Source of the DNA: Saccharibacillus soli
GTDB taxonomy: Bacteria > Bacillota > Bacilli > Paenibacillales > Paenibacillaceae
Reading direction: 5' to 3'
Assembly: GCA_002189105.1 (NCBI GenBank)
Contig: NIOB01000010.1
Span: 1-64,000 of the forward strand
Length of the DNA stretch: 64,000 bases
Part shown: positions 53,690-62,293 of the stretch, in pieces
Layout: each line of letters starts with the position of its first letter
How positions within the stretch are numbered: the first letter of the stretch is position 1
The notes under the pieces: model-generated
The model's input: only the letters and a program-made list of their open reading frames with translations
Databases searched by the model: none
What the model was told of the DNA's origin: nothing
Translations under genes and position numbers: made by a program

Positions 53690-53728
53690 AAGTCCAATAG
53701 CTCCTATCCGCGAAAAGTCAATTAGGAT

Positions 53729-54562
53729 CTATTTTAAGTCTTTCATGTCAACGGCGTCCATATCATCGAACAGTTGATTTTCTCCGCCCATCGCCCAGCA
53801 GAAGGTATAGTTGTTGGTGCCTACGCCGCTGTGGATCGACCAGCTTGGGGAGATGACCGCCTGCTGATTGCGTACGACCAGATGGCGCGTCTCCTGGGGT
53901 TCGCCCATGAAATGGAACACGGCTGCATCCTCCGGCATGTTGAAATACAGATACACTTCCGAACGGCGATTATGCGTATGACATGGCATCGTATTCCACA
54001 TATTGCCCGGCTCAAGCTCCGTGATGCCCATAACAAGCTGACAGCTCTCGATGCCGCCAGGCAGAATGTATTTATTGATGGTCCGTTCGTTCGAGCTGTC
54101 GATGCTGCCCAGATGCGCCTTGATCGCCTCTCCCTGGCCGGCTTTGCGTGTTGGGTAAGCTTTGTGTGCCGGTGTGGACACCAGATAGAACTTGGCCGGA
54201 CTGCTGCCGTCCGCACTCTTGAAGGTGACATCCTTCACGCCGAGTCCAACGTAGAGACATTCATTTTTGCCCACATCAAAACTCTCTCCATCTGCCGTAA
54301 CTGTGCCTGCACCGCCTACATTGATGATGCCCGCTTCACGACGCTCCAGGAAAAAGTCTGCTCCGATCTGCTTGAGGTCTACCTCCAGCTTGATTTCCTT
54401 GGATACAGGGACTGCGGAACCTACAATATACCGATCGACGTGCGAGTAAACGGTTACAAGCTCATCCGGAGCAAACAGGGTCTCGATCAAAAACTCTTCC
54501 CGCAGGCGCGTCGTATCAAAAGTTTTAACGTCGTTTGGATGTGAAGAATAGCGATTTTCCAC
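53729..54562 (-). CDS. kduI: 5-dehydro-4-deoxy-D-glucuronate isomerase
   Basis: A 277-residue cupin-type enzyme. I place the start at a GTG (54562, MENRYSSHPNDVKTFDT) nine bases after AGAGG; this aligns with the Escherichia coli N-terminus, whereas the two upstream ATG codons lack a spaced binding site. The metal-binding HTHNRRSEVYLYFNM and the tail SWSIHSGVGTNNYTFCWAM are conserved in KduI. It isomerises 5-keto-4-deoxyuronate to DKI and is followed by the DeoR gene and kduD. Confidence 0.93.
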   Translation of the reverse strand: MENRYSSHPNDVKTFDTTRLREEFLIETLFAPDELVTVYSHVDRYIVGSAVPVSKEIKLEVDLKQIGADFFLERREAGIINVGGAGTVTADGESFDVGKNECLYVGLGVKDVTFKSADGSSPAKFYLVSTPAHKAYPTRKAGQGEAIKAHLGSIDSSNERTINKYILPGGIESCQLVMGITELEPGNMWNTMPCHTHNRRSEVYLYFNMPEDAAVFHFMGEPQETRHLVVRNQQAVISPSWSIHSGVGTNNYTFCWAMGGENQLFDDMDAVDMKDLK

Positions 54563-54760
54563 AAGATTCATCCTCTCATATTGGGGTTCATTCATCGACC
54601 ATAATGATAGACCAGAACATAAATCGAACGTTTATATAGGTTCATATTAGTTCATTTCATATGTTTTGTACAGTAAATTGACGTGAAAATCCAGAAGATT
54701 CACTGGAAAGCTGCACATCGCTGATCTTCATGGAGGCGATTCAGCTTCTTCTAAGCTTGC

Positions 54761-54793
54761 TTTCATTTTATTTTCATGCGTAAGCTTTATACT
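54761..54793 (+). promoter_or_regulatory. Possible response-regulator-dependent promoter of the GT39 gene
   Basis: TATACT (54788-54793) is a good -10, but no -35 is seen. Instead TTTCAT occurs twice (54761-54766 and 54772-54777), 11 bp apart and ending 10 bp before the -10. This placement is typical of OmpR-type regulator direct repeats. Confidence 0.45.
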
Positions 54794-54827
54794 ATAGAGA
54801 TCGATTAAACGTTCGGAGGGAAGCCAC

Positions 54828-56837
54828 GTGAACGCAAGCTTACTAAAAAAATTGGACCCCGTTCCGGTGCTCCTTGCCTGCATCGCCCTGACGCTGTCGC
54901 TGATGAACATCTCCAAGTCGGGCAATCTTAACGGTTACTACACCGCAGCCGTCACCAGCATGAGCCAGAGTTTACACAACTTTTTCTTTAATTCCTTTGA
55001 CCCCGGCGGATTTATCTCGATCGACAAGCCGCCGGTGGCCTTCTGGCTGCAAACGATCAGCGTGAAGCTGTTTGGGCTGCACGCCTGGAGTCTGGCGCTG
55101 CCTTCGGCATTGGCGCTGGCCGGTTCGGTGGTTCTGCTCTATCTGATCGTGCGATCCACCTTTGGCCTGGCGGCTGCGCGTTTTGCGGCGTTGTTCCTGG
55201 CGCTGACGCCTATCGCCGTTGCCGTGAGCCGAACCAACAACGTGGACAGCGTGTTGGTCTTCTTCCTGGTGCTGGCTGCCTACGTGCTGAACCGCGCGGT
55301 GCAAAGCGGACGCATCGGGCAGCTGTGCCTGGCCTTTGCTCTCGTTGGCGTTGGGTTCAACACCAAGATGATGCAGGCCTATCTGGTGCTGCCTGCGTTC
55401 TATCTCTTTGTGCTGATCGCGCGGCGCCTGAGCTGGCGGGAGACCTTCAAGCAGTTGGCGGCTGCCACCGCTGTGCTGATCGTCGTCTCGCTATCCTGGG
55501 CGGTTGCCGTGGACAGCCGCCCCGCCGATCAGCGGCCTTATGTAGGCAGCACCCAGCACAATTCGGTGCTGGAGCTGGCACTGGGCTATAACGGCATTGG
55601 GCGGCTGACGGGCAATCTGTCGGGCAGTCTCTCCTCGATTCTGGAGCAATCGAAGATCAACCGACAGGAAGCCACGCTTGGCCCGGTCAATATGCCGGGC
55701 ATGGATCAAGGTCTGGCCGAAGAATCCGGCCTGCCTGATTCGGACATCGGCAAGCCGGCCGAACCTCGCGGATTCAAGACCGCAGGCGCAAGTTCCGGCA
55801 TGATGAATTCGAGCGGCGAAGACGGCCCGCCGGGCTGGCTGCGCCTGCTTGATGTCAAGCTTGCCGGACAGATCAGCTGGCTGCTGCCGTTCGCGCTGTT
55901 CGGCGCGGTGATGCTGTGGCTTCGCCGCCCTGAACGGCGGGCAGATATTCTGCTGTGGATCGGCTGGCTGCTGCCGATGGTCGTGGTCTTCAGTATGGCG
56001 GGCTATTTCCACCGCTACTACCTGATTACGCTGGCGCCCGGCATCGCGGCGCTGGCAGGCGCGGCACTCGCGGAGCTGTGCCGCTCTCCCAAGCCGGGCT
56101 GGCTGCTGCCCGGCTGGGCGATCGCCTTCGGCACGGCAGCCTACATCGCCTATGACGATGGCTACACGGCGATCGCTATCGCCGCGCTGGCCGGAGGTGC
56201 GCTGGCGCTGCCGCTGCTGCGGCTGAGATGGGCCGCCGCGCCCAAGGCGGCCCTGGCTCTGGGGCTGGCGGCGCTGATGGCCGCGCCGACCTGGTGGTCG
56301 CTGACGCCGGGCCTGTACGGCGGCAGTGCGCGGCAGCCTTATGCGTCGCCGCATCTGGCCGACGGCGTCAGCAGTTGGAGCCAGGACGCCGAGCCGCTGA
56401 ACTCGTCGCTGGTACAGTATATGGAGCGCCACCGCGAAGGCGCGAAATACCTGGCCGCCATGCCTTCTTCCAACAGCGGCGCGGCTGCACTTATCATCCA
56501 GACAGGAGAGCCGGTGCTGGCCTGGGGCGGGTTCAAGGGCGTCGATCCCGCGCTGGGCATCGAAGGTCTCAAGCGCAAGATTGAAGATGGGGAAGTCCGA
56601 TACGTGCTGCTTGAAGGCAAACACAATGCTTTTGATCCCATTACGATCTGGGCAAAAGCCTATGGAAAACCCGTACCGGAATCAGAATGGAACGCCAATT
56701 CCCCTCTTGTCAAAAAACCATTTGAAGGGTTCCGCAACCGCAATGCGGATCAAGTGACCAAAACCGTCGTTAAAGTAGCCGATGCGCTGGGCATTGTGCC
56801 GGAGTATACGCTGTATGATATGAAGAAGGAGGGGTAA
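54828..56837 (+). CDS. Glycosyltransferase family 39 membrane protein
   Basis: A 669-residue integral membrane protein with a GTG start and CGGAGGG upstream. It has about eleven hydrophobic helices and a C-terminal extracytoplasmic domain of about 120 residues. The conserved N-terminal stretch LNGYYTAAVTSMSQSLHNFF and the loop FDPGGFISIDKPPVAFWLQT fit the PMT/ArnT-like GT39 group (YkcB/YycA in Bacillus). Such enzymes transfer a sugar from a polyprenyl phosphate donor to an envelope acceptor. The next gene encodes a GtrA protein, which fits lipid-linked sugar supply. Confidence 0.87.
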   Translation: MNASLLKKLDPVPVLLACIALTLSLMNISKSGNLNGYYTAAVTSMSQSLHNFFFNSFDPGGFISIDKPPVAFWLQTISVKLFGLHAWSLALPSALALAGSVVLLYLIVRSTFGLAAARFAALFLALTPIAVAVSRTNNVDSVLVFFLVLAAYVLNRAVQSGRIGQLCLAFALVGVGFNTKMMQAYLVLPAFYLFVLIARRLSWRETFKQLAAATAVLIVVSLSWAVAVDSRPADQRPYVGSTQHNSVLELALGYNGIGRLTGNLSGSLSSILEQSKINRQEATLGPVNMPGMDQGLAEESGLPDSDIGKPAEPRGFKTAGASSGMMNSSGEDGPPGWLRLLDVKLAGQISWLLPFALFGAVMLWLRRPERRADILLWIGWLLPMVVVFSMAGYFHRYYLITLAPGIAALAGAALAELCRSPKPGWLLPGWAIAFGTAAYIAYDDGYTAIAIAALAGGALALPLLRLRWAAAPKAALALGLAALMAAPTWWSLTPGLYGGSARQPYASPHLADGVSSWSQDAEPLNSSLVQYMERHREGAKYLAAMPSSNSGAAALIIQTGEPVLAWGGFKGVDPALGIEGLKRKIEDGEVRYVLLEGKHNAFDPITIWAKAYGKPVPESEWNANSPLVKKPFEGFRNRNADQVTKTVVKVADALGIVPEYTLYDMKKEG

Positions 56838-56840
56838 ATC

Positions 56841-57248
56841 GTGGCTGCGCCAAGATCCGTCAAAGCTTCGGCAAGACCGCTGCGCTTCGCCGTCGTGGGA
56901 GTTTCCAATACCTTCGTGGATTTTCTCGTCTTCTTCCTGCTTCAGGGACTGATCGGTCCAATCGCCCAGGCAGTCGGCTACGCCGCAGGTACAGCCAACA
57001 GCTATTACTGGAACCGCCGCTGGACGTTTAAGACCGACCAGCCGCGGCAAAAGGGGGAATTGATGCGATTTCTGATCGTCAATCTCACCGTGGCGCTGCT
57101 GACAACAGCCCTGCTGTCGCTGCTCAATCTGCTCATGCCAGTCTGGGCTGCCAAGGTATTGGTTACCGTTCCCGGCATGGTGCTGAACTACCTGTTAAGC
57201 AAACTCTGGGTATTCCGCCCTGCCGCCGTAGACAAGCCCAACCTCTAA
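56841..57248 (+). CDS. GtrA family membrane protein
   Basis: A 135-residue protein with a GTG start directly after the GT39 stop; GAAGGAGGGG overlaps the end of that gene. It has four hydrophobic helices and the GtrA pattern LRFAVVGVSNTFVDFLVFFLL, YAAGTANSYYWNRRWTF and YLLSKLWVF. GtrA proteins help move or flip polyprenyl-linked sugars. Its direct coupling to the GT39 gene supports joint action in cell-surface glycosylation. Confidence 0.9.
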   Translation: MAAPRSVKASARPLRFAVVGVSNTFVDFLVFFLLQGLIGPIAQAVGYAAGTANSYYWNRRWTFKTDQPRQKGELMRFLIVNLTVALLTTALLSLLNLLMPVWAAKVLVTVPGMVLNYLLSKLWVFRPAAVDKPNL

Positions 57249-57360
57249 GCGAAACCTGGCCTGGCCTCGTCACGCTGCTGATGAGACGGAGCCTTTCCTT
57301 TATTCTTTTTGCTATTCTTTTCCGCCTGTACCGGATCGGTGCCCTACCGCCTGATTCCAT

Positions 57361-57402
57361 GCAAAAGCGCCGTACGTTCCATGGAACGTACGGCGCTTTT
57401 GC
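57361..57402. terminator. Perfect 42-bp palindromic terminator
   Basis: GCAAAAGCGCCGTACGTTCC is followed by its exact complement arrangement without a separate loop. It lies between the convergent gtrA and esterase genes and has AAAA and TTTT tracts inside the arms, so it can work in both directions. Confidence 0.8.
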
Positions 57403-57480
57403 GACTGTCGAAGTAAAGAACGATCTAACGGGTGTCGTCCACCTGCAAGGTATCAAAATCCATGAAGCCACTATCCTCTG

Positions 57481-58542
57481 CTACATCAGCTGTGTACGAA
57501 TATGCGCCGTCAGCTTCTCTGCTGCCTTGGCATGGGTGAGTGGAGAAGGATGCCCATCCGATCCATAACCGTCCTCGGCCTGCTGAACATCAAACCGCAT
57601 GACCGATACCCGATGATCCCCGGTCTCTGATTGATAATGCGACACCGCCTGTTCCACAAACGGATACAGCCGATCTCCCATCATTCCGAGTGTACACAGA
57701 ATGGAAGCCTGAGGATTTCGGCGCCGAACCGTATGCAGAAAGTCACCGTATCGCTCCGCAAATTCGGTCTGCCGCTCCACCTCATCCTGTGCATAAGAGT
57801 CATCGTTGGTGCCCAGATTCAACACGACCAGATCCGGCACGAAGCGGGCAAAGTCCCACTCGACGTCCAGCGGGTTCAACGTTCCATTCAGTCTACCTTC
57901 CGACTTCGCCAGCCGTTCGTAATAGTCAGGCAAAATATGCGTCAGCAGCTTCTGCCCATTATCTGTGTAGCCCGAGATGATACCATAACCGCTGTAGCAG
58001 ACCAGACTGTAATCGGCCTCCAGCGCCTGGGCGGTCAGATAAGCATAAGCACGCGTCGCGTCTTCAGTTGCCGTGGAAAAAGGCTGCTGACCGCTGGCAT
58101 CATCAACACCATAACCGCAGGTAATGGAATCGCCAATAAATTCGATCTTCCATTTGCGATCAGGTGTTGGCTTAATTGTCCCGTCCGTCTCGGCGCGAAT
58201 CTCATCAATGCCTACCGTAGACATGGCGGCTTCGGAGAGCTTTACAATCCGAATGGTCACTGGCTGCTCCTGCTCACTGCTCCAGACCTCGTAGCTTTTC
58301 GAGCGGCGATCGATCTGATCGTCGATCACTCGCTGATCGTTGACATAGATGCCCACCCTTGCCAGATTGTCCGCCCCTTCTGCTACTTGGTCTCCCTTGA
58401 GCGTGATTTCTACCTTTTTGCCCCTTACCGAAAATTCCACTCCACTGCCCGATAAGGTCAGCCACATTGCGTCTTCGTACTCATAAGTTCGCCCTAGACT
58501 TTTTACGGTCTGCGAATTAGCTTTGAATCTTTTCATCATCAT
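57481..58542 (-). CDS. SGNH-type carbohydrate esterase (CE2-like)
   Basis: A 353-residue protein. AGGGAGAG seven bases upstream selects the ATG at 58542, so it overlaps the ArsR-type gene by 26 bases. An N-terminal beta-sandwich of about 120 residues (LTLSGSGVEFSVRGKKVEIT) precedes an SGNH hydrolase with FIGDSITCGYGVDD (Ser), LNLGTNDDS (Asn) and SDGHPSPLTH (Asp-His). The two-domain order fits acetylxylan esterase family CE2. There is no signal peptide, so it probably deacetylates imported oligosaccharides. Confidence 0.83.
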   Translation of the reverse strand: MMMKRFKANSQTVKSLGRTYEYEDAMWLTLSGSGVEFSVRGKKVEITLKGDQVAEGADNLARVGIYVNDQRVIDDQIDRRSKSYEVWSSEQEQPVTIRIVKLSEAAMSTVGIDEIRAETDGTIKPTPDRKWKIEFIGDSITCGYGVDDASGQQPFSTATEDATRAYAYLTAQALEADYSLVCYSGYGIISGYTDNGQKLLTHILPDYYERLAKSEGRLNGTLNPLDVEWDFARFVPDLVVLNLGTNDDSYAQDEVERQTEFAERYGDFLHTVRRRNPQASILCTLGMMGDRLYPFVEQAVSHYQSETGDHRVSVMRFDVQQAEDGYGSDGHPSPLTHAKAAEKLTAHIRTQLM

Positions 58543-59464
58543 ATCTGCTCTCCCTATGGTCTTGAATATGAACACGAATCCGGATGTCCTGATCGTGATT
58601 GCCGAAGCCCGCGCCGTAGAGCGTTAATCCGCCTACATGCTCCGCATGTTCATGTACGGTAAAGCGCAGCGTCCAGAACGGTTCCTCCAGCCGCAGATCC
58701 GGCAGCGTCACTTCCGACATCCACTCTCCATCGATGGTCGTGCCTGCCGCGTCGATCCGAATGGTCTTGAGCAGTCCGTATTGATTAACATTGCGATGCC
58801 ACCAGTCAGGCGTATACCGCCCCCTCGCTGCGCGTCCAAAGTCTGCCGGGCTGGTCCAGGTTCCGAGAACCCTGCCATTAAAATCGAAGGTAATATCAGA
58901 CGGCCAGTCGTCACGCAGGCCCGGTGCTTCAGAAGCCAGCTCCATCGAGATTTCAATCGCTTCAGCACTCTGCTCCGGCAGCAGATAATTGGGCGTCTTG
59001 TATTCCACGAATCCTCGACCGAACCAGAGAATGGCCGCCTGCACACGCTCCGGATCAAGGAAATACCGAGGATCATCCCATACGCCAATCTCCTTCTCCA
59101 GCGTTCCCAGACCGCAGGTCGGATAAACATCAAAGGCCGTATAATGACCGATGGCGATCGATTGTTCCCGAATCTTCGCCTCTTCCTGTGAGATCGGCAG
59201 CTTGATGTCAATCCGATGCTGTTTGAGAAAACAGAGCTTATGTGTCCCTCCATTCAACCGTACACGGCGGCTGCCAATGAGATCCGCCTCTTCCAGCTTC
59301 CGAATGTGCATGGTCACAATCGACGGACTAAGCTTCAGCTGTGCAGCCAGGTCTTTGACATTCAACTCCCCTTCAGCCAACAGCCTCATCATGTTCCATC
59401 GTACCTCGCTTGCCAGTGCTTCGTACAGCGGCATAAATCGCTTTTCCCCGTTAGCCCAAATCAT
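58517..59464 (-). CDS. ArsR-type regulator with large C-terminal domain
   Basis: A 315-residue protein. Residues 10-85 form an ArsR winged helix (ALASEVRWNMMRLLAEGELNVKDLAAQLKLSPSIVTMHIRKLEEADL). The remaining 230 residues are unlike the short ArsR repressors: TAFDVYPTCGLGTLEKEIGV and, near the end, HVGGLTLYGAGFGNHDQDIRI suggest a beta-rich domain. It overlaps the CE2-like gene and probably senses a sugar or oligosaccharide to control it. No Cys metal site of SmtB/ArsR type is seen. Confidence 0.8.
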   Translation of the reverse strand: MIWANGEKRFMPLYEALASEVRWNMMRLLAEGELNVKDLAAQLKLSPSIVTMHIRKLEEADLIGSRRVRLNGGTHKLCFLKQHRIDIKLPISQEEAKIREQSIAIGHYTAFDVYPTCGLGTLEKEIGVWDDPRYFLDPERVQAAILWFGRGFVEYKTPNYLLPEQSAEAIEISMELASEAPGLRDDWPSDITFDFNGRVLGTWTSPADFGRAARGRYTPDWWHRNVNQYGLLKTIRIDAAGTTIDGEWMSEVTLPDLRLEEPFWTLRFTVHEHAEHVGGLTLYGAGFGNHDQDIRIRVHIQDHRESRYDDEKIQS

Positions 59465-59541
59465 ATTCGGCCCTCCTCTATCCTTGAAATCACATTTTTA
59501 TTCATCGAACGGATTTTATTTGCGCTCCAGCTCCTATCGTA

Positions 59542-59570
59542 TTGTAAGCCCTATCTAAATATCGTTTAAT
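59542..59570 (+). promoter_or_regulatory. Promoter of the GH43 gene
   Basis: TTGTAA (59542-59547) and TTTAAT (59565-59570) are separated by 17 bp. A cre-like site follows immediately. Confidence 0.6.
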
Positions 59571-59575
59571 GACAG

Positions 59576-59589
59576 TGTAATCGATAACG
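59576..59589 (+). promoter_or_regulatory. cre-like site of the GH43 gene
   Basis: TGTAATCGATAACG matches TGWAANCGNTNWCA except the last base. Its place at the transcription start suggests CcpA repression by preferred sugars. Confidence 0.65.
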
Positions 59590-59637
59590 TTTTAGATTCA
59601 TACCTATACGAATTTAAGAAGGAGTCCTTAGATCCTC

Positions 59638-61134
59638 ATGAGATATAATAATCCGGTTGTAAAAGGCTTTTATCCCGATCCCAGTGTGTGCAAAGTCGAT
59701 GACCGCTATTACATGGTATGCAGCTCTTTTCAATACTTCCCGGGAGTTCCGCTGTTCGAGAGCCTTGATCTTCTCAATTGGACGCAGATCGGGCACTGTC
59801 TGACCCGTGAGAGCCAGGTACAGCTTCACCACGTCAACAGCTCCGGGGGAGTATTTGCGCCCACGATCCGTTATTACCAGGGTCGATTCTATATGACGAC
59901 AACCAATGATACCACGCATCAGAATTTCTATGTATGGACAGATGACATCTACGGCGAATGGTCGGACCCCATCTTCGTTAACCAGGGCGGTATCGACCCC
60001 GATCTATATTTTGAGGATGGACGAGTGTTCTTCATGAGCAATGGGATGGATGACGAAGGCCGATCGGGAGTTGTGCAGTGTGAACTCGACATTGAGAGTG
60101 GAGCCAAAGTCTCACCAAGCCGCTCGATCTGGCAGGGAACCGGAGGCCGCTATCTGGAAAGCCCCCATATGTACAAGATTCAAGGACATTATTTCCTGAT
60201 GGCCGCAGAAGGGGGTACGGAATACGGACATATGGTTGTCTATGCGCGAAGTCAGTCACTGCATGGACCTTTTGAATCCTATCCGGCCAATCCCGTGCTG
60301 ACCAACCGCAATCTGGGAGGGTATGAGCTGCAAGGAGTGGGGCATGGCGATCTGGTCGAAGATACATACGGAAACTGGTGGATGCTGCATCTGGGCTTCC
60401 GGCAGATTGGCCGCTGGTTGACCTATCATCATTTGGGACGTGAGGTATTCCTGACGCCGGTTACGTTTGGAGACGATGGATGGTTCACCGCCGGACATGA
60501 GGGCATTACGCTCACCCGCTTTAATACTGATCGCATCCCTGATACAGTCATCCAAGCCGATCGGAAGAACTACACATTCGCCAATACCAAGTGGAATCTG
60601 GATTGGTGCTACCTGCGGCATCCATCGACGAAGCATTATGAACTGGGTGACCATCATGTAGGGCTGCTGGGAACCTCAACCACGCTGGATACTCCAGCTT
60701 CTCCAACCTTTATCGGGCTGCGGCAAAAAGATTTTGATGCAGCGATCTCCTGTACGATTCATCTATCGGGCAGCGAAGGAGAAGCGGGAATAACGCTGTA
60801 CATGGACGAAAATCATCATTATGATCTGGCTCTACGTAAATACGCCGATGAGTTTGCGGTGATCCTCAGGCTGAATGTGGGCGACATCAAATCGGTTGAA
60901 CGTGAGGTGAAGCTGGGCAGAGATAACCAGGCCAAACTGCTGATTCGCTCTGGACATGAACGCTATCATTTTTTCCTGCTGGAAGACGGAACGGAACTCT
61001 TCTTAGGTACCGCGCAGACCCGGTATCTATCCTCGGAAGTAGCTGGCGGATTTACGGGGGTGCTGATCGGACTTTATGCAGTGGGCGAAGGAACCCGGGC
61101 GGGCTTTGTCGAATTTGAATGTGCCTACGCGTGA
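59638..61134 (+). CDS. Glycoside hydrolase family 43 protein (beta-xylosidase-like)
   Basis: A 498-residue protein. The five-bladed propeller part carries the GH43 acidic residues: Asp in GFYPDPSVCKVDD, Asp in NQGGIDPDLYFEDG and Glu in GRYLESPHMYKIQG. A C-terminal beta-sandwich of about 190 residues follows (GLRQKDFDAAISCTIHLSG), as in two-domain beta-xylosidases and arabinofuranosidases. There is no signal peptide, so the enzyme acts on imported oligosaccharides. AAGGAG is 13 bases from the ATG. Confidence 0.9.
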   Translation: MRYNNPVVKGFYPDPSVCKVDDRYYMVCSSFQYFPGVPLFESLDLLNWTQIGHCLTRESQVQLHHVNSSGGVFAPTIRYYQGRFYMTTTNDTTHQNFYVWTDDIYGEWSDPIFVNQGGIDPDLYFEDGRVFFMSNGMDDEGRSGVVQCELDIESGAKVSPSRSIWQGTGGRYLESPHMYKIQGHYFLMAAEGGTEYGHMVVYARSQSLHGPFESYPANPVLTNRNLGGYELQGVGHGDLVEDTYGNWWMLHLGFRQIGRWLTYHHLGREVFLTPVTFGDDGWFTAGHEGITLTRFNTDRIPDTVIQADRKNYTFANTKWNLDWCYLRHPSTKHYELGDHHVGLLGTSTTLDTPASPTFIGLRQKDFDAAISCTIHLSGSEGEAGITLYMDENHHYDLALRKYADEFAVILRLNVGDIKSVEREVKLGRDNQAKLLIRSGHERYHFFLLEDGTELFLGTAQTRYLSSEVAGGFTGVLIGLYAVGEGTRAGFVEFECAYA

Positions 61135-61202
61135 CAGGAGCCTCCTGCACTTATCAGGCAGAAATTGCGCGGCAATTGAACATTCTTTTTCAGGAGGTTA
61201 GC

Positions 61203-62084
61203 GTGAACATTCCTCAAGGGATTTACGGCTTTCGTTTTACGGATCACGAAGAACTTCCACTTGGCAAACTGTTTGCGGTGGGACACAGCACGGTTGATAC
61301 GGCTGATTATCGGTGGGATGGGCTGAAAAGGACAGATGGTCCGCTGCTGCTGTTTCAATATACGCTGTCCGGAGAAGGCATCTACGAGACAGAAGGTCAA
61401 TCGCATCGTGTGACCACCGGACAAGCTTTCCTCACGGAGATTCCCAGTGCCCATCACTATTATTATGATCCGGCTTCGCAGCAGCCCTGGACCTTTCTCT
61501 TCGTGCTGCTGCGGCCGGATCTGATTCTCCCGCACTGGCAGAAGTATCGGCGTGAGAATGGCTGCGTTGTACATCTCGAATCGGACAGCCCTCCCATTCG
61601 ACTGCTGCGCCTGGTCGTCGCTGATGCGGCCGCCGGTCGAATCTCCGATCCGCTCGCAGCCTCTTCCTGGGTCTATCAATTCATGACCGAATTGGTTCGA
61701 CTTCCGCTCACCGACCAACGGGATCGGTCGAATTGGCCGGATGCCGTCCGTCAGACCGCTTTGTTCATTGAGCAGCATTATGCCCAGATGATCGGTATTG
61801 AGCAGCTGGCGGAACGAGTCTCTCTGTCCAAATATCATCTCATTCGGCGTTTCTCGATCAGTACGGGAGTCACGCCGGGAGCTTATCTGGCACGCGTACG
61901 CGTCGAACAGGCGATGGAGCTGCTGCGCGGAAGCTCACTGTCGATCGAAGTCATTGCCCAGCAGGTCGGCTATTCCAGTGGCAGCTATTTCATCAAGGTC
62001 TTCCATCGCTTGACTAACCTGACGCCTGGGCAGTTCCGTCATGGCAGTGAGAGTCTGGTCTATCGCAAGCTTTTCTGGGATTAG
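61203..62084 (+). CDS. AraC family transcriptional regulator
   Basis: A 293-residue protein. CAGGAGG selects the GTG at 61203 (MNIPQGIYGFRFTDHEELPL). An N-terminal cupin-like sensor domain (about 1-150) is followed by two AraC helix-turn-helix motifs at about 190-290 (IGIEQLAERVSLSKYHLIRRF and IEVIAQQVGYSSGSYFIKVFH). It lies between the GH43 and GH27 genes on the same strand and probably activates them in response to a sugar. Confidence 0.88.
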   Translation: MNIPQGIYGFRFTDHEELPLGKLFAVGHSTVDTADYRWDGLKRTDGPLLLFQYTLSGEGIYETEGQSHRVTTGQAFLTEIPSAHHYYYDPASQQPWTFLFVLLRPDLILPHWQKYRRENGCVVHLESDSPPIRLLRLVVADAAAGRISDPLAASSWVYQFMTELVRLPLTDQRDRSNWPDAVRQTALFIEQHYAQMIGIEQLAERVSLSKYHLIRRFSISTGVTPGAYLARVRVEQAMELLRGSSLSIEVIAQQVGYSSGSYFIKVFHRLTNLTPGQFRHGSESLVYRKLFWD

Positions 62085-62293
62085 GAGCTTAGAAGTCACA
62101 AGTCCTAGAGTTAGAAGTTTTGGATTCAGAGGTTTGGTTGCCAAGAACGGATTCCGCTGGATAACCGCAATAATTTACTATAGGGTCGTCAAAACCATCG
62201 TGGATGCCAGCTGGTGTATCTCTTATGATGATGGGGAGAGCGCAATAAGCTTATATAACAAGCTCAAGAGAACCCGGACAAAGGAGAATCCTT

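Noticed and set aside
55491-56624. Minus-strand open frame of 377 codons
   Set aside because: It is antisense to the high-GC part of the GT39 gene. The Arg/Gln/His-rich product is typical of a shadow frame.
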